Shown here: in pieces, positions 7,307 to 14,033 of the stretch | Numbering within the stretch: the first letter of the stretch is position 1 | Layout of the letters: every line of letters begins with the position of its first letter | Origin: a candidate division WWE3 bacterium GW2011_GWC2_41_23 | Lineage (GTDB): Bacteria; Patescibacteriota; WWE3; UBA101185; UBA10185 | DNA: 40,033 nt | Direction: 5' to 3' | Assembly (NCBI GenBank): GCA_000996895.1 | Contig: LCBB01000010.1 | Span: 1-40,033, forward strand | Position numbers and translations under genes: made by a program | The notes under the pieces: model-generated | Databases searched by the model: none | Told to the model about the DNA's origin: nothing | What the model saw: the letters and a program-made list of their open reading frames with translations, nothing else

Positions 7307-7382
7307 GGGTGATTAGCTCAATTGGCAGAGCTCTCGTCTTATACACGAGCGGTTCCTGGTTCGATCCCAGGATCACCCACCA
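7307..7382 (+). tRNA. tRNA-Ile(UAU), intact with encoded CCA
   Basis: A full cloverleaf is readable: acceptor GGGTGAT/ATCACCC, D-arm GCTC...GAGC, anticodon arm CTCGT-CTTATAC-ACGAG with anticodon TAT, T-arm CCTGG-TTCGATC-CCAGG, discriminator A and CCA. The acceptor and D-arm resemble tRNA-Val, but the anticodon loop gives UAU, which reads AUA. Most bacteria read AUA with a lysidine-modified CAU tRNA instead. No obvious -10 is correctly placed, so it may be read from upstream. The GT87 gene on the other strand ends inside it. Confidence 0.9.
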
Positions 7383-8631
7383 AAAAAGATTTTTCCCTCT
7401 CTACTGCGCCGTGTATTTTTTGTCCTATACTTCCCGGATTTTTTATAGCCGACAAGACCAGTAAAGGTAGATATAACAGTAACAAAATGGTGTGTGTCCA
7501 CTGCCATCCGAAGGCAGAGAAGTAGAAGAACAAACTTAAGATAATCACTGTCGCTGTATAAAACCACGCCTTTTTAATCCTCGGCAAAAGTCCTATCAAC
7601 GGTATCGCAAGAATAATGAAATCAGCGGGCATAGAGTGCGGTGTCATTATTAGTGCTGTTATTAGACAGAAGTAGAATATGTCGGAGCCTTGCGTGTAGG
7701 AGTCTCTTTTTTTGAGAAGGAAAATAAAAAGTGCGGCCTGTGTCGACAACGCTAACGTACCTATTACCGCGACACTGGTTAAAGAATTTTTAAACCCTCC
7801 CACCAAAACTGATAGCAACGAATAAATATCCATACCGAATTTATACTCCATACCGAAACTTCCGGGCTTTGTAACGTATTGCCCGATCAGTGAAAAATAT
7901 TGTAATAGAAGTTCATTGCCCATCAGTAAATAATTGGCAAGAGCAAAAAGAAAAATACAGAAAGCGGAGATTTTTATAAACTTTTTCCTCTCAGGATATA
8001 TAGCGAAGATTAGAAGAATGAACGGCAGATATTGAAATTTTAAAAAAAGTAAGGACGACAACACCCCAAGTTTCAGTGTTTTCCTTTCCATAAAAGCTAT
8101 ATACATTTCTGTGGCTACCCAAAAAATAAAGGTACCTATTTGACCGAGATGTACGGTTGCGTAGATTGGGTAAAACGAAGCGACAAACGCAGTTGTCCAG
8201 GAAAGAAATTTTAACTTGTGGAACTTATAAAGTCTGTAGATTGTCCATAGAATAGCTACCAAAGTAAGAGCCTGTGCGACCTTTTCTGCTACTAGAGGTG
8301 GAATAAGCAGAAAAGGAAAATATGGAATCGCGCTGACAGGTAGATTAACAAATGCCATGTAACCCTTTTCTCCGCCGAAGCCTTTTTTGAAAAGCTGTTC
8401 TTGAATGTTTTGTTGTACTTCAGGATTATATAAATTACTTTTGTCTGTGATTAATATCGTGGCGCCGGTATAAAAAGCGTAAAAATCTACGGGCATTGTT
8501 TTAAAAGCCGCAACAATATAGTGCGAGAATGTAACAAAGGAAACTATAATTATTGCAGCCTTTGATCCGAAGTCTTTTATATCGAGGTCGCGTATTTTAC
8601 CCAACCAAACTTTTAAAATGGTGATATTCAC
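7339..8631 (-). CDS. GT87/DUF2029-type polytopic membrane glycosyltransferase
   Basis: This 430-aa protein has around ten hydrophobic segments. After the first helix comes VDFYAFYTGATILITDKSNLYNP, which matches the luminal acidic motif of GT-C family 87 enzymes that use polyprenyl-phosphate mannose. The substrate here cannot be read. The start is GTG, 6 nt after the extended -10 TGATATACT, so it is probably leaderless. The last twelve or so residues (GDPGIEPGTARV) are antisense translation of the convergent tRNA-Ile: the stop codon lies 44 nt inside the tRNA gene. That suggests the original stop was lost and the ORF ran on, or that this tail is tolerated. Confidence 0.75.
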   Translation of the reverse strand: MNITILKVWLGKIRDLDIKDFGSKAAIIIVSFVTFSHYIVAAFKTMPVDFYAFYTGATILITDKSNLYNPEVQQNIQEQLFKKGFGGEKGYMAFVNLPVSAIPYFPFLLIPPLVAEKVAQALTLVAILWTIYRLYKFHKLKFLSWTTAFVASFYPIYATVHLGQIGTFIFWVATEMYIAFMERKTLKLGVLSSLLFLKFQYLPFILLIFAIYPERKKFIKISAFCIFLFALANYLLMGNELLLQYFSLIGQYVTKPGSFGMEYKFGMDIYSLLSVLVGGFKNSLTSVAVIGTLALSTQAALFIFLLKKRDSYTQGSDIFYFCLITALIMTPHSMPADFIILAIPLIGLLPRIKKAWFYTATVIILSLFFYFSAFGWQWTHTILLLLYLPLLVLSAIKNPGSIGQKIHGAVEREKSFLVGDPGIEPGTARV

Positions 8632-8637
8632 TGAACA

Positions 8638-8646
8638 AGTATATCA
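8638..8646 (-). promoter_or_regulatory. Extended -10 promoter, leaderless (GT87 gene)
   Basis: The minus strand reads TGATATACT, followed by 6 nt and then the GTG start at 8631. No convincing -35 box lies at the correct distance, as expected for an extended -10 promoter. Confidence 0.55.
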
Positions 8647-8665
8647 ATTTAAACGGAGCAGGGGT

Positions 8666-9541
8666 TTAAAGAGTATCCAACTCGGTTTTTTCCTGTTCGC
8701 CGGTTCTGTCTATATATTGAAGATATCTTTCGGTTGTAGAAATTCTTTTGTGTCCTGCAATTTTAGACAAGTAGATTATGCTAACGCCGCTTGCTAAATG
8801 ATGGGCGACGAAAGTATGTCTTAAATCGTTAACTTTAGCCTTTTCCACACCCGCTAATTTGAAGAACCTATCTATAGTGGATCTGATGTTTCTTATTAGT
8901 AAAGGGTTACCGGTTTTTGTTACAAACAAATAACCTGAGTTTTTTACAATTGATCTTTCTTCGCTCATGTATCTGTTAACGGCATCAATAACAGCTTTGT
9001 TCAAAGGAATAGTTCTGGCTTCTTTATTGTTTTTCTTAGCAACAAAAAGAGTTCCGGTTGAGCCGGAGATAGTTAGATTTTCAGTTTTGATTTCAGCAAG
9101 TTCTGAAATTGTTACACCTGTCTGAAGCAGCATCTCTATCATTGCGTAAGTTCTAAGGTCGTTTCTTGTGGCATCTCTTAAAGCTCTGTATTCCATTTTA
9201 GTTAAAATACGGGGAGCTTTTGTTTCAAGTTTAGGATGTTTTAAACCAAGCGAAACGTTTTCTGAAATTTCTCCTTCTGAGTAAAGATATTTAATGAAAG
9301 TTCTGGTAGCGTTTGTTTTTCTTGACACGGATTTTAAAGTGTAATCGGCATTGGACAACTTTTTCATAAAGTCCTCCAGATGACCAAGTTTTATTTCACT
9401 CACCAGGTTCACGCCCATGCCGGAAAGGTGGGATAATAGTTGCTCAACGTCCTTGCTATAAGCTACAACAGTAGCACCGGACTTGCCGTCATTTTTAAGT
9501 TTTTCTACAAAGTTTTTATGCGCAGCTTCAAGGTTTAACAT
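8666..9541 (-). CDS. Tyrosine recombinase, Xer-like, with altered catalytic residues
   Basis: This 291-aa protein has an N-terminal SAM-like core-binding domain (about residues 1-95) and a C-terminal catalytic domain. Visible catalytic positions are the beta-hairpin Lys (AKKNNKEARTIPLN), an Arg in LRHTF, the His in AGHKRISTT and the nucleophile Tyr in TTERYLQY. The first catalytic Arg, normally in TGLRISEL, is Thr here (TGVTISEL), and the His of the HxLRH box is Asn (VNDLRH). It could be the chromosome dimer resolvase of a reduced genome, or a diverged integrase. No phage genes or att repeats were recognised nearby. Whether it is active cannot be read. Confidence 0.85.
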   Translation of the reverse strand: MLNLEAAHKNFVEKLKNDGKSGATVVAYSKDVEQLLSHLSGMGVNLVSEIKLGHLEDFMKKLSNADYTLKSVSRKTNATRTFIKYLYSEGEISENVSLGLKHPKLETKAPRILTKMEYRALRDATRNDLRTYAMIEMLLQTGVTISELAEIKTENLTISGSTGTLFVAKKNNKEARTIPLNKAVIDAVNRYMSEERSIVKNSGYLFVTKTGNPLLIRNIRSTIDRFFKLAGVEKAKVNDLRHTFVAHHLASGVSIIYLSKIAGHKRISTTERYLQYIDRTGEQEKTELDTL

Positions 9542-9599
9542 AGTTTTTTGTTATTTAAGCAGTGTAATAAGGGATTCCGTAAACAAATAAAAATACCGT

Positions 9600-9617
9600 C
9601 ATAGGTGAAATCCTATG
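9600..9617. repeat. Short inverted repeat between xer-like gene and ftsB
   Basis: CATAGG-tgaaat-CCTATG is a perfect 6-bp inverted repeat in the divergent intergenic region, about 20 bp upstream of the ftsB -35 box. It has no T-run, so it is not an intrinsic terminator. An operator is possible. Confidence 0.4.
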
Positions 9618-9636
9618 GGCTATTCTAGCACCTGCC

Positions 9637-9665
9637 TTGCCAAGTGTCAATTAATTAACTATCAT
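9637..9665 (+). promoter_or_regulatory. Promoter of ftsB-like gene, leaderless
   Basis: -35 TTGCCA (9637-9642), 17-bp spacer, -10 TATCAT (9660-9665), then 7 nt to the ATG at 9673. The predicted transcript starts at or next to the start codon. Confidence 0.55.
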
Positions 9666-9672
9666 CGTTTTA

Positions 9673-10050
9673 ATGCTAAAAAAAGGTACCCGGGGAAAGT
9701 TATTAGTATCCCTAGCTTTGCTTGTAATATCGGCGAATTTTATAAAATCGACTGTAGAAGTGTTGAATAGCAGGAAAAGGCTTGAAGACGCCCTGGATAA
9801 GGAAGTCAGCCTTACGTTTGAGAGGGACACGCTTAAAAAACGGATAGAGTACAAGAAGACCGGGGAATATATAGAAGAAAGTGCCCGTAACGAACTTAAT
9901 ATGATAAAACCGGGCGAAAAAGTGTTTGTACTGGATGAAGAAAAACCGGCGGCGGGGGAGGTTGCCTCAGCTTCTGAAACCAGGGAATTGACGCCGGTTG
10001 ATGACATGGAAGACCCGAACTGGTATCTTTGGTACAAGCTGTTTTTTTGA
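9673..10050 (+). CDS. FtsB/DivIC-type septum formation protein
   Basis: This 125-aa bitopic protein has a short basic N-terminus, a membrane helix at about residues 9-25 and then a coiled coil (VEVLNSRKRLEDALDKEVSLTFERDTLKKRIEYK). The segment YIEESARNELNMIKPGEKVFVL is the classic FtsB/DivIC ending. The family links FtsL and FtsQ/DivIB in the divisome. A C-terminal extension of about 40 residues ends in DPNWYLWYKLFF, a Trp/Tyr-rich tail also common in related short septum proteins. The stop codon TGA sits inside the -35 box of the tRNA-fMet promoter. Confidence 0.85.
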   Translation: MLKKGTRGKLLVSLALLVISANFIKSTVEVLNSRKRLEDALDKEVSLTFERDTLKKRIEYKKTGEYIEESARNELNMIKPGEKVFVLDEEKPAAGEVASASETRELTPVDDMEDPNWYLWYKLFF

Positions 10051-10075
10051 CAATAAAGGGCTTATCTGTTAGATT
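10047..10075 (+). promoter_or_regulatory. Promoter of tRNA-fMet (and probably tRNA-Met)
   Basis: -35 TTGACA (10047-10052), 17-bp spacer, -10 TAGATT (10070-10075). Transcription would start around 10082, a few bases before the tRNA at 10089. Confidence 0.65.
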
Positions 10076-10088
10076 TTTACGGTACTAA

Positions 10089-10162
10089 CGCGGGGTGGAG
10101 GAATGGCACCTCACCGGGCTCATAATCCGGGGGTCCTGGTTCGAGTCCAGGCCCCGCAACCA
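10089..10162 (+). tRNA. Initiator tRNA-fMet(CAU)
   Basis: CGCGGGG pairs with CCCCGCA except for the C1 x A72 mismatch that marks initiator tRNAs. The anticodon arm CCGGG-CTCATAA-TCCGG gives CAT. The three G residues of the initiator stem are present on the 5' side, although one pairs as G-U. The T-arm CCTGG-TTCGAGT-CCAGG is perfect and CCA is encoded. Confidence 0.94.
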
Positions 10163-10189
10163 AATATTCCCACTTTCAATTGATATCTG

Positions 10190-10195
10190 TATAAT
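10190..10195 (+). promoter_or_regulatory. -10 box before tRNA-Met
   Basis: A consensus TATAAT lies 14 nt before the tRNA at 10210, without a convincing -35 box. The tRNA may have its own promoter in addition to the upstream fMet promoter. Confidence 0.4.
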
Positions 10196-10209
10196 CTCAT
10201 CTGAGACAG

Positions 10210-10286
10210 GCCAACATAGCTCAGTCGGTAAGAGCGGTCGTTTCATAAGCGACAGGTCCCAGGTTCGATCCCTGGTGTTGGCACCA
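10210..10286 (+). tRNA. tRNA-Met(CAU), elongator
   Basis: Acceptor GCCAACA/TGTTGGC, D-arm GCTC...GAGC, anticodon arm GTCGT-TTCATAA-GCGAC with anticodon CAT, T-arm CCAGG-TTCGATC-CCTGG, and ACCA. A CAU tRNA could also be the lysidine-modified Ile2. I prefer elongator Met because a tRNA-Ile(UAU) is present at 7307, but this is not decisive. Confidence 0.85.
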
Positions 10287-10356
10287 TATAACTCAAACCG
10301 CCCCATTCCTAAAGAAAAATGCACCTTTTTATGTTAAATTTATCCTAGAAAACATT

Positions 10357-11358
10357 ATGAAAAAAAGGATACTGACAGGCGATAACACAACCGGACGTCT
10401 TCATCTGGGTCACTATGTGGGCTCTCTGGAGAACCGGGTAAAACTCCAAAACGATTTTGAAACGTTTATCATCCTCGCTGATGTGCATTCTTTGGCCTAC
10501 CCGAAATATATCGGCGATCCTGATTTAATAGCCGATTCAATACTCCAGGTTGCTATGGATAATCTTTCCGTTGGTCTGGACCCTGCAAAAGTAACAATGT
10601 TTGCGGAGTCTACGGTTCCTGAAATTTACGAACTTGCTTTGTTACTTTCCATGCTGGTGCCTTACTCCAGAATTCTCAGGAACCCCACAATTAAAGATGA
10701 AATAAGAGAAAAAGAATTAGGGGACAGTTATTCGCTGGGTTTTATAAACTTTCCTGTAATGATGGCTGCGGACATTTTGTCGGTCAGGGCAGACCTTGTT
10801 CCGGTAGGAGAAGACCAGAGCCCGCACTTGGAGCTTACCCGCGAACTGGCACATAAATTTAACACCATTTATGGAGATGTGTTTAAGGAACCTGAAGGTA
10901 TGATAGGAAGAGTCGCCCGTCTTGTGGGTACCGACGGTGGGGTGAAAATGACAAAAAGCTTGGGAAACGCAATATTTCTGAGTGATGACGCCGAGACCGT
11001 CCGTAAAAAGGTGATGAAAATGTTCACCGATCCGAACCGTTTACATCCTTCCGACCCGGGCAAAGTGGATGGTAACCCTGTGTTTATCTACCACGATGCT
11101 TTCAACAACGACAAAGAAGAAGTGGCTGACCTGAAAAATAGGTACGTGGCAGGCAAGGTAGGAGATGTCGGGGTCAAAGAAAAACTGGTAATAGCCCTGG
11201 AACAGATACTGGAACCCATCAGGGAGAAAAGATCCCGTTACGAGAGCGACCCGGACGCTGTCCGCGGTATTCTTATTGAGGGTGCTAAGAGAACCAGAAA
11301 AGAAGCTTTAGAGACTTTAAATCTTGTCCGGGAAAAGATGAAGCTACCCAGGTTTTAA
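10357..11358 (+). CDS. trpS: Tryptophanyl-tRNA synthetase
   Basis: This class I synthetase charges tRNA-Trp. The 333-aa length is normal. The HIGH-type motif is HLGH (residues 16-19, in TTGRLHLGHYVGSL) and the KMSKS motif is KMTKS (about 197-201). DILSVRADLVPVGEDQSPHLELTR is the conserved Trp-binding and dimer region. The start ATG has no Shine-Dalgarno. A weak -10 (TATCCT or TAAATT) lies 10-16 nt upstream. The stop TAA is followed within 3 nt by the ftsH -10 box. Confidence 0.96.
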   Translation: MKKRILTGDNTTGRLHLGHYVGSLENRVKLQNDFETFIILADVHSLAYPKYIGDPDLIADSILQVAMDNLSVGLDPAKVTMFAESTVPEIYELALLLSMLVPYSRILRNPTIKDEIREKELGDSYSLGFINFPVMMAADILSVRADLVPVGEDQSPHLELTRELAHKFNTIYGDVFKEPEGMIGRVARLVGTDGGVKMTKSLGNAIFLSDDAETVRKKVMKMFTDPNRLHPSDPGKVDGNPVFIYHDAFNNDKEEVADLKNRYVAGKVGDVGVKEKLVIALEQILEPIREKRSRYESDPDAVRGILIEGAKRTRKEALETLNLVREKMKLPRF

Positions 11359-11360
11359 TG

Positions 11361-11366
11361 TATAAT
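11361..11366 (+). promoter_or_regulatory. -10 box of ftsH
   Basis: Consensus TATAAT lies 10 nt before the ftsH ATG at 11377 and directly after the trpS stop. This predicts a leader of only about 3 nt. No clear -35 box is seen. Confidence 0.55.
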
Positions 11367-11376
11367 TCACACGCTT

Positions 11377-13248
11377 ATGGCGAATAAGAACGGCACAAAC
11401 AAAAACGGCAAAAAAGCTAAAAATAAACAAGTTGCCATACCATTTATCGGAAGTGTACCTTCGAGAGGTCCCTGGGGTAATGTTTTTTTCTATGTCTTTC
11501 TTATTTTCCTTTTCTTTATGATATTCGGCGGATCGGGAAGTTTCTCAGAAAAGCCGGAGCAGGTCGGAGTTAACGAACTCGTAAAACTTATTAAGGACGA
11601 AAAAGTTCAGGATGTTGTTGTAGCCGGTGACAAACTGGAAGTTCAGCTTAAAGACGGAACCAAGTTACAGGTCGAGAAAGAAAGTTCTATAAGCTTTGAC
11701 CAAATACTTTTTAACAACGGCGTAGACAGATCTAAAATCGCCGGGGATGTAAAGATAGAGCACAGAGTTACCCTTGAGCAAATACTCACGCCTCTGCTGA
11801 TGTTCGGGTTCCCCCTGATTATCTTATATTTTATTTTTAAACAAATGCGGGGCGCTAATAGCGATATAGCATCTTTTGGAAAAAGCAGAGCCCGTTTGTT
11901 TAAAAAGGGAGACACCCAGATTACTTTTAATGACGTTGCCGGTAACGAAGAAGCAAAAACTGAAATGATGGAAATTGTTGATTTCCTAAAAAACTCTGAA
12001 AAATACAGAAAACTTGGGGCAAGAATTCCGAAAGGAATTTTATTGGTAGGACCGTCCGGCGTCGGTAAAACATTGTTGGCAAAAGCCATAGCCGGAGAGG
12101 CAAATGTCCCATTCTATTCCGTTGCAGGAAGTGAGTTTATGGAAATGCTGGTCGGTGTGGGTTCTTCTAGGGTGAGAGATTTATTTGAGGTAGCGCGAAC
12201 CAACCAACCCAGCCTGATTTTTATAGATGAAATAGACGCCATTGGAAGGCAGAGAGGTATGGGCATCGGTGGCGGACACGATGAGAGAGAACAAACTTTA
12301 AACCAGATACTTATTGAGATGGATGGTTTCGACACCCGCACTGACGTTATTGTTCTGGCGGCAACCAACAGGCCGGACATGCTCGACCCCGCTCTAATAA
12401 GACCCGGAAGATTTGACAGAAGAATTACCGTTTTATTACCCGATCTTAAGGATCGTGAAGCCATCATCAAAATTCACATGAGAGAAAAACCTGTTGCTGA
12501 GGAAGTAAAAATAGAGCAGATAGCAAGAAAGACGGTGGGTTTTAGCGGTGCGGATATTGAAAACATGATGAATGAGGCTGCGATACTGGCAGCCCGCGCA
12601 GGTAAAACAAAAATCGAACAAGCGGATATAGAGGAAGCTGCTTTGAAAGTAACAATAGGCTCGGAAAGAAAGACTTTGCAGACAGAGGAAGAAAGAAGAA
12701 TGACTGCGTACCACGAAGCAGGACACGCATTGGTTTCTGCTTTCGTAGAAGATATGGATCCTGTTAACAGAGTATCCATAATCGCACGCGGTGCTTCGTT
12801 GGGGCACACGAGTTTCCCACCTGAGAGAGACCGATACAATGAGACTAAAACCCGTTTATCTTCAATAATGTCGACTATGCTTGGAGGCCGGGCAGCCGAA
12901 GAACTCGTTTTCGGCGAGTTAACTGTAGGGGCGTCCGATGATATCGGTAAAGCTACGGGGATAGCAAGAAAGATGGTGGCCGAGTGGGGGATGAGTTCTC
13001 TCGGACCTGTTTCTTACGACTTGGGCGGAGGTCAGTTTTGGTTGGCACGTGGCATAGAAGAAGGAAGCAAGGTTAGTGAAGAAATGGCAGCGAAAATTGA
13101 CACAGAAGTTGAGAAATTAATTCACAACGCTTACACGCATGCTAAGGAAATAATAGGAACGAACAGAGAAAAACTAGACAAGATAGCCGCGAAACTTCTT
13201 GAAAAAGAAACAATAGATGGTGAGGAGTTTAGAACATTAGTGGCTTAA
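11377..13248 (+). CDS. ftsH: ATP-dependent zinc metalloprotease FtsH
   Basis: FtsH is a membrane-anchored AAA+ protease that degrades misfolded membrane and regulatory proteins. The 623-aa protein has two N-terminal membrane helices flanking a small extracytoplasmic domain. These are followed by Walker A GPSGVGKT (about residue 225), Walker B LIFIDEID, the second region of homology (NRPDMLDPALIRPGRFDR), and the zinc-binding HEAGH (about 446-450). Length is near normal. It begins a probable operon with tatD and the GT2 gene, with stop and start separated by 2 nt. The basic Asn/Lys-rich N-terminus precedes the first membrane segment. Confidence 0.97.
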   Translation: MANKNGTNKNGKKAKNKQVAIPFIGSVPSRGPWGNVFFYVFLIFLFFMIFGGSGSFSEKPEQVGVNELVKLIKDEKVQDVVVAGDKLEVQLKDGTKLQVEKESSISFDQILFNNGVDRSKIAGDVKIEHRVTLEQILTPLLMFGFPLIILYFIFKQMRGANSDIASFGKSRARLFKKGDTQITFNDVAGNEEAKTEMMEIVDFLKNSEKYRKLGARIPKGILLVGPSGVGKTLLAKAIAGEANVPFYSVAGSEFMEMLVGVGSSRVRDLFEVARTNQPSLIFIDEIDAIGRQRGMGIGGGHDEREQTLNQILIEMDGFDTRTDVIVLAATNRPDMLDPALIRPGRFDRRITVLLPDLKDREAIIKIHMREKPVAEEVKIEQIARKTVGFSGADIENMMNEAAILAARAGKTKIEQADIEEAALKVTIGSERKTLQTEEERRMTAYHEAGHALVSAFVEDMDPVNRVSIIARGASLGHTSFPPERDRYNETKTRLSSIMSTMLGGRAAEELVFGELTVGASDDIGKATGIARKMVAEWGMSSLGPVSYDLGGGQFWLARGIEEGSKVSEEMAAKIDTEVEKLIHNAYTHAKEIIGTNREKLDKIAAKLLEKETIDGEEFRTLVA

Positions 13249-13250
13249 AT

Positions 13251-14033
13251 ATGCTCGTCGATTCCCATTGCCACTTGAAAGATTCTCGTTACGGTAAATC
13301 CCCCCTTGAAGTTGCTGAAGATAGCAAGAACGCGGGCGTTTCCCTTTTCATAAATATTGCCACCTCCTTGGAAGACAGTTCTGAGTCATCAAAAATTTGC
13401 AATAGTATCCCGTACGTATACGGAACGGTAGGAATATACCCACACAGCGATCTTGGAACAGACGTTGGAATTTTACAGTCCGGTTTGGAGAAGATTATTG
13501 AAGACAATTCGAAGATTGTCGGGGTTGGTGAGTGCGGAATTGATATCTCTGACCATTCCCTTAAGAGGGAACTGGAAGAACAAATAAAGGTGTTTGAAAT
13601 GCAGGTAGAGCTGGCTGTAAAGGCAGGGCTTCCTGTGATTATCCACAACCGAAACGGAGACGATAAGGTTCTGGAGATAATTTCACGGTATAAAAATTCA
13701 GGATTAAAGGCTGTCGCGCATTGTTTTTCCTCAAGTTGGGATGTTGCAGAAAAATTCCTGGACTTAGGTGTCTATTTGTCTTTTTCCGGCATGTTAACTT
13801 ATCCTTCCAGAAATGATTTGAGGGAAGTCGTTTCAAAGGTACCTGATGATATGTTTTTACTGGAAACCGATTCTCCTTGGCTTCCGCCCCAGGGCCACCG
13901 CGGAGAGTTAAATTACCCTAAGTATGTTAGAATTGTTGCTGAGAAAGTCTCACAGGTAAAGGAAAAACCCTACTTGACCGTAGCCTCCCTTTCAACAGCA
14001 AATGCCTGCAGACTCTTTAACATTAACCTATGA
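13251..14033 (+). CDS. tatD: TatD-family metal-dependent DNase
   Basis: This 260-aa TIM-barrel hydrolase has DSHCHL (HxH metal site) at the N-terminus, GECGID with the metal-bridging acid, IIHNRN, AHCFSSS and ETDSPWLPPQGHRGELNYP near the C-terminus. The family acts as 3'-5' DNase and D-aminoacyl-type hydrolase in bacteria. Substrate here is inferred from family only. It overlaps the following GT2 gene by 4 nt (ATGA). Confidence 0.93.
   Translation: MLVDSHCHLKDSRYGKSPLEVAEDSKNAGVSLFINIATSLEDSSESSKICNSIPYVYGTVGIYPHSDLGTDVGILQSGLEKIIEDNSKIVGVGECGIDISDHSLKRELEEQIKVFEMQVELAVKAGLPVIIHNRNGDDKVLEIISRYKNSGLKAVAHCFSSSWDVAEKFLDLGVYLSFSGMLTYPSRNDLREVVSKVPDDMFLLETDSPWLPPQGHRGELNYPKYVRIVAEKVSQVKEKPYLTVASLSTANACRLFNINL

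Noticed and set aside
7322-7525. 67-aa plus-strand ORF
   Set aside because: Begins inside tRNA-Ile and is out of frame over the GT87 gene; typical shadow of a tRNA.
8666-9541. Integrase as the marker of a prophage or integrative element
   Set aside because: No other phage or plasmid genes and no attachment-site repeats found at the neighbouring tRNAs. The tRNA-Ile duplicate is a 5' half, whereas integration usually duplicates the 3' end.
9600-9617. Terminator for the region before ftsB
   Set aside because: Six-bp stem without a T-run; kept only as a repeat.
10085-10324. 79- and 80-aa ORFs on both strands at the tRNA pair
   Set aside because: They are translations of tRNA-fMet and tRNA-Met and their complements (for example GLDSNQDPR-like strings).
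12436-12839. Long antisense ORFs inside ftsH
   Set aside because: No family features and the sense strand is a full FtsH; codon-bias shadow.
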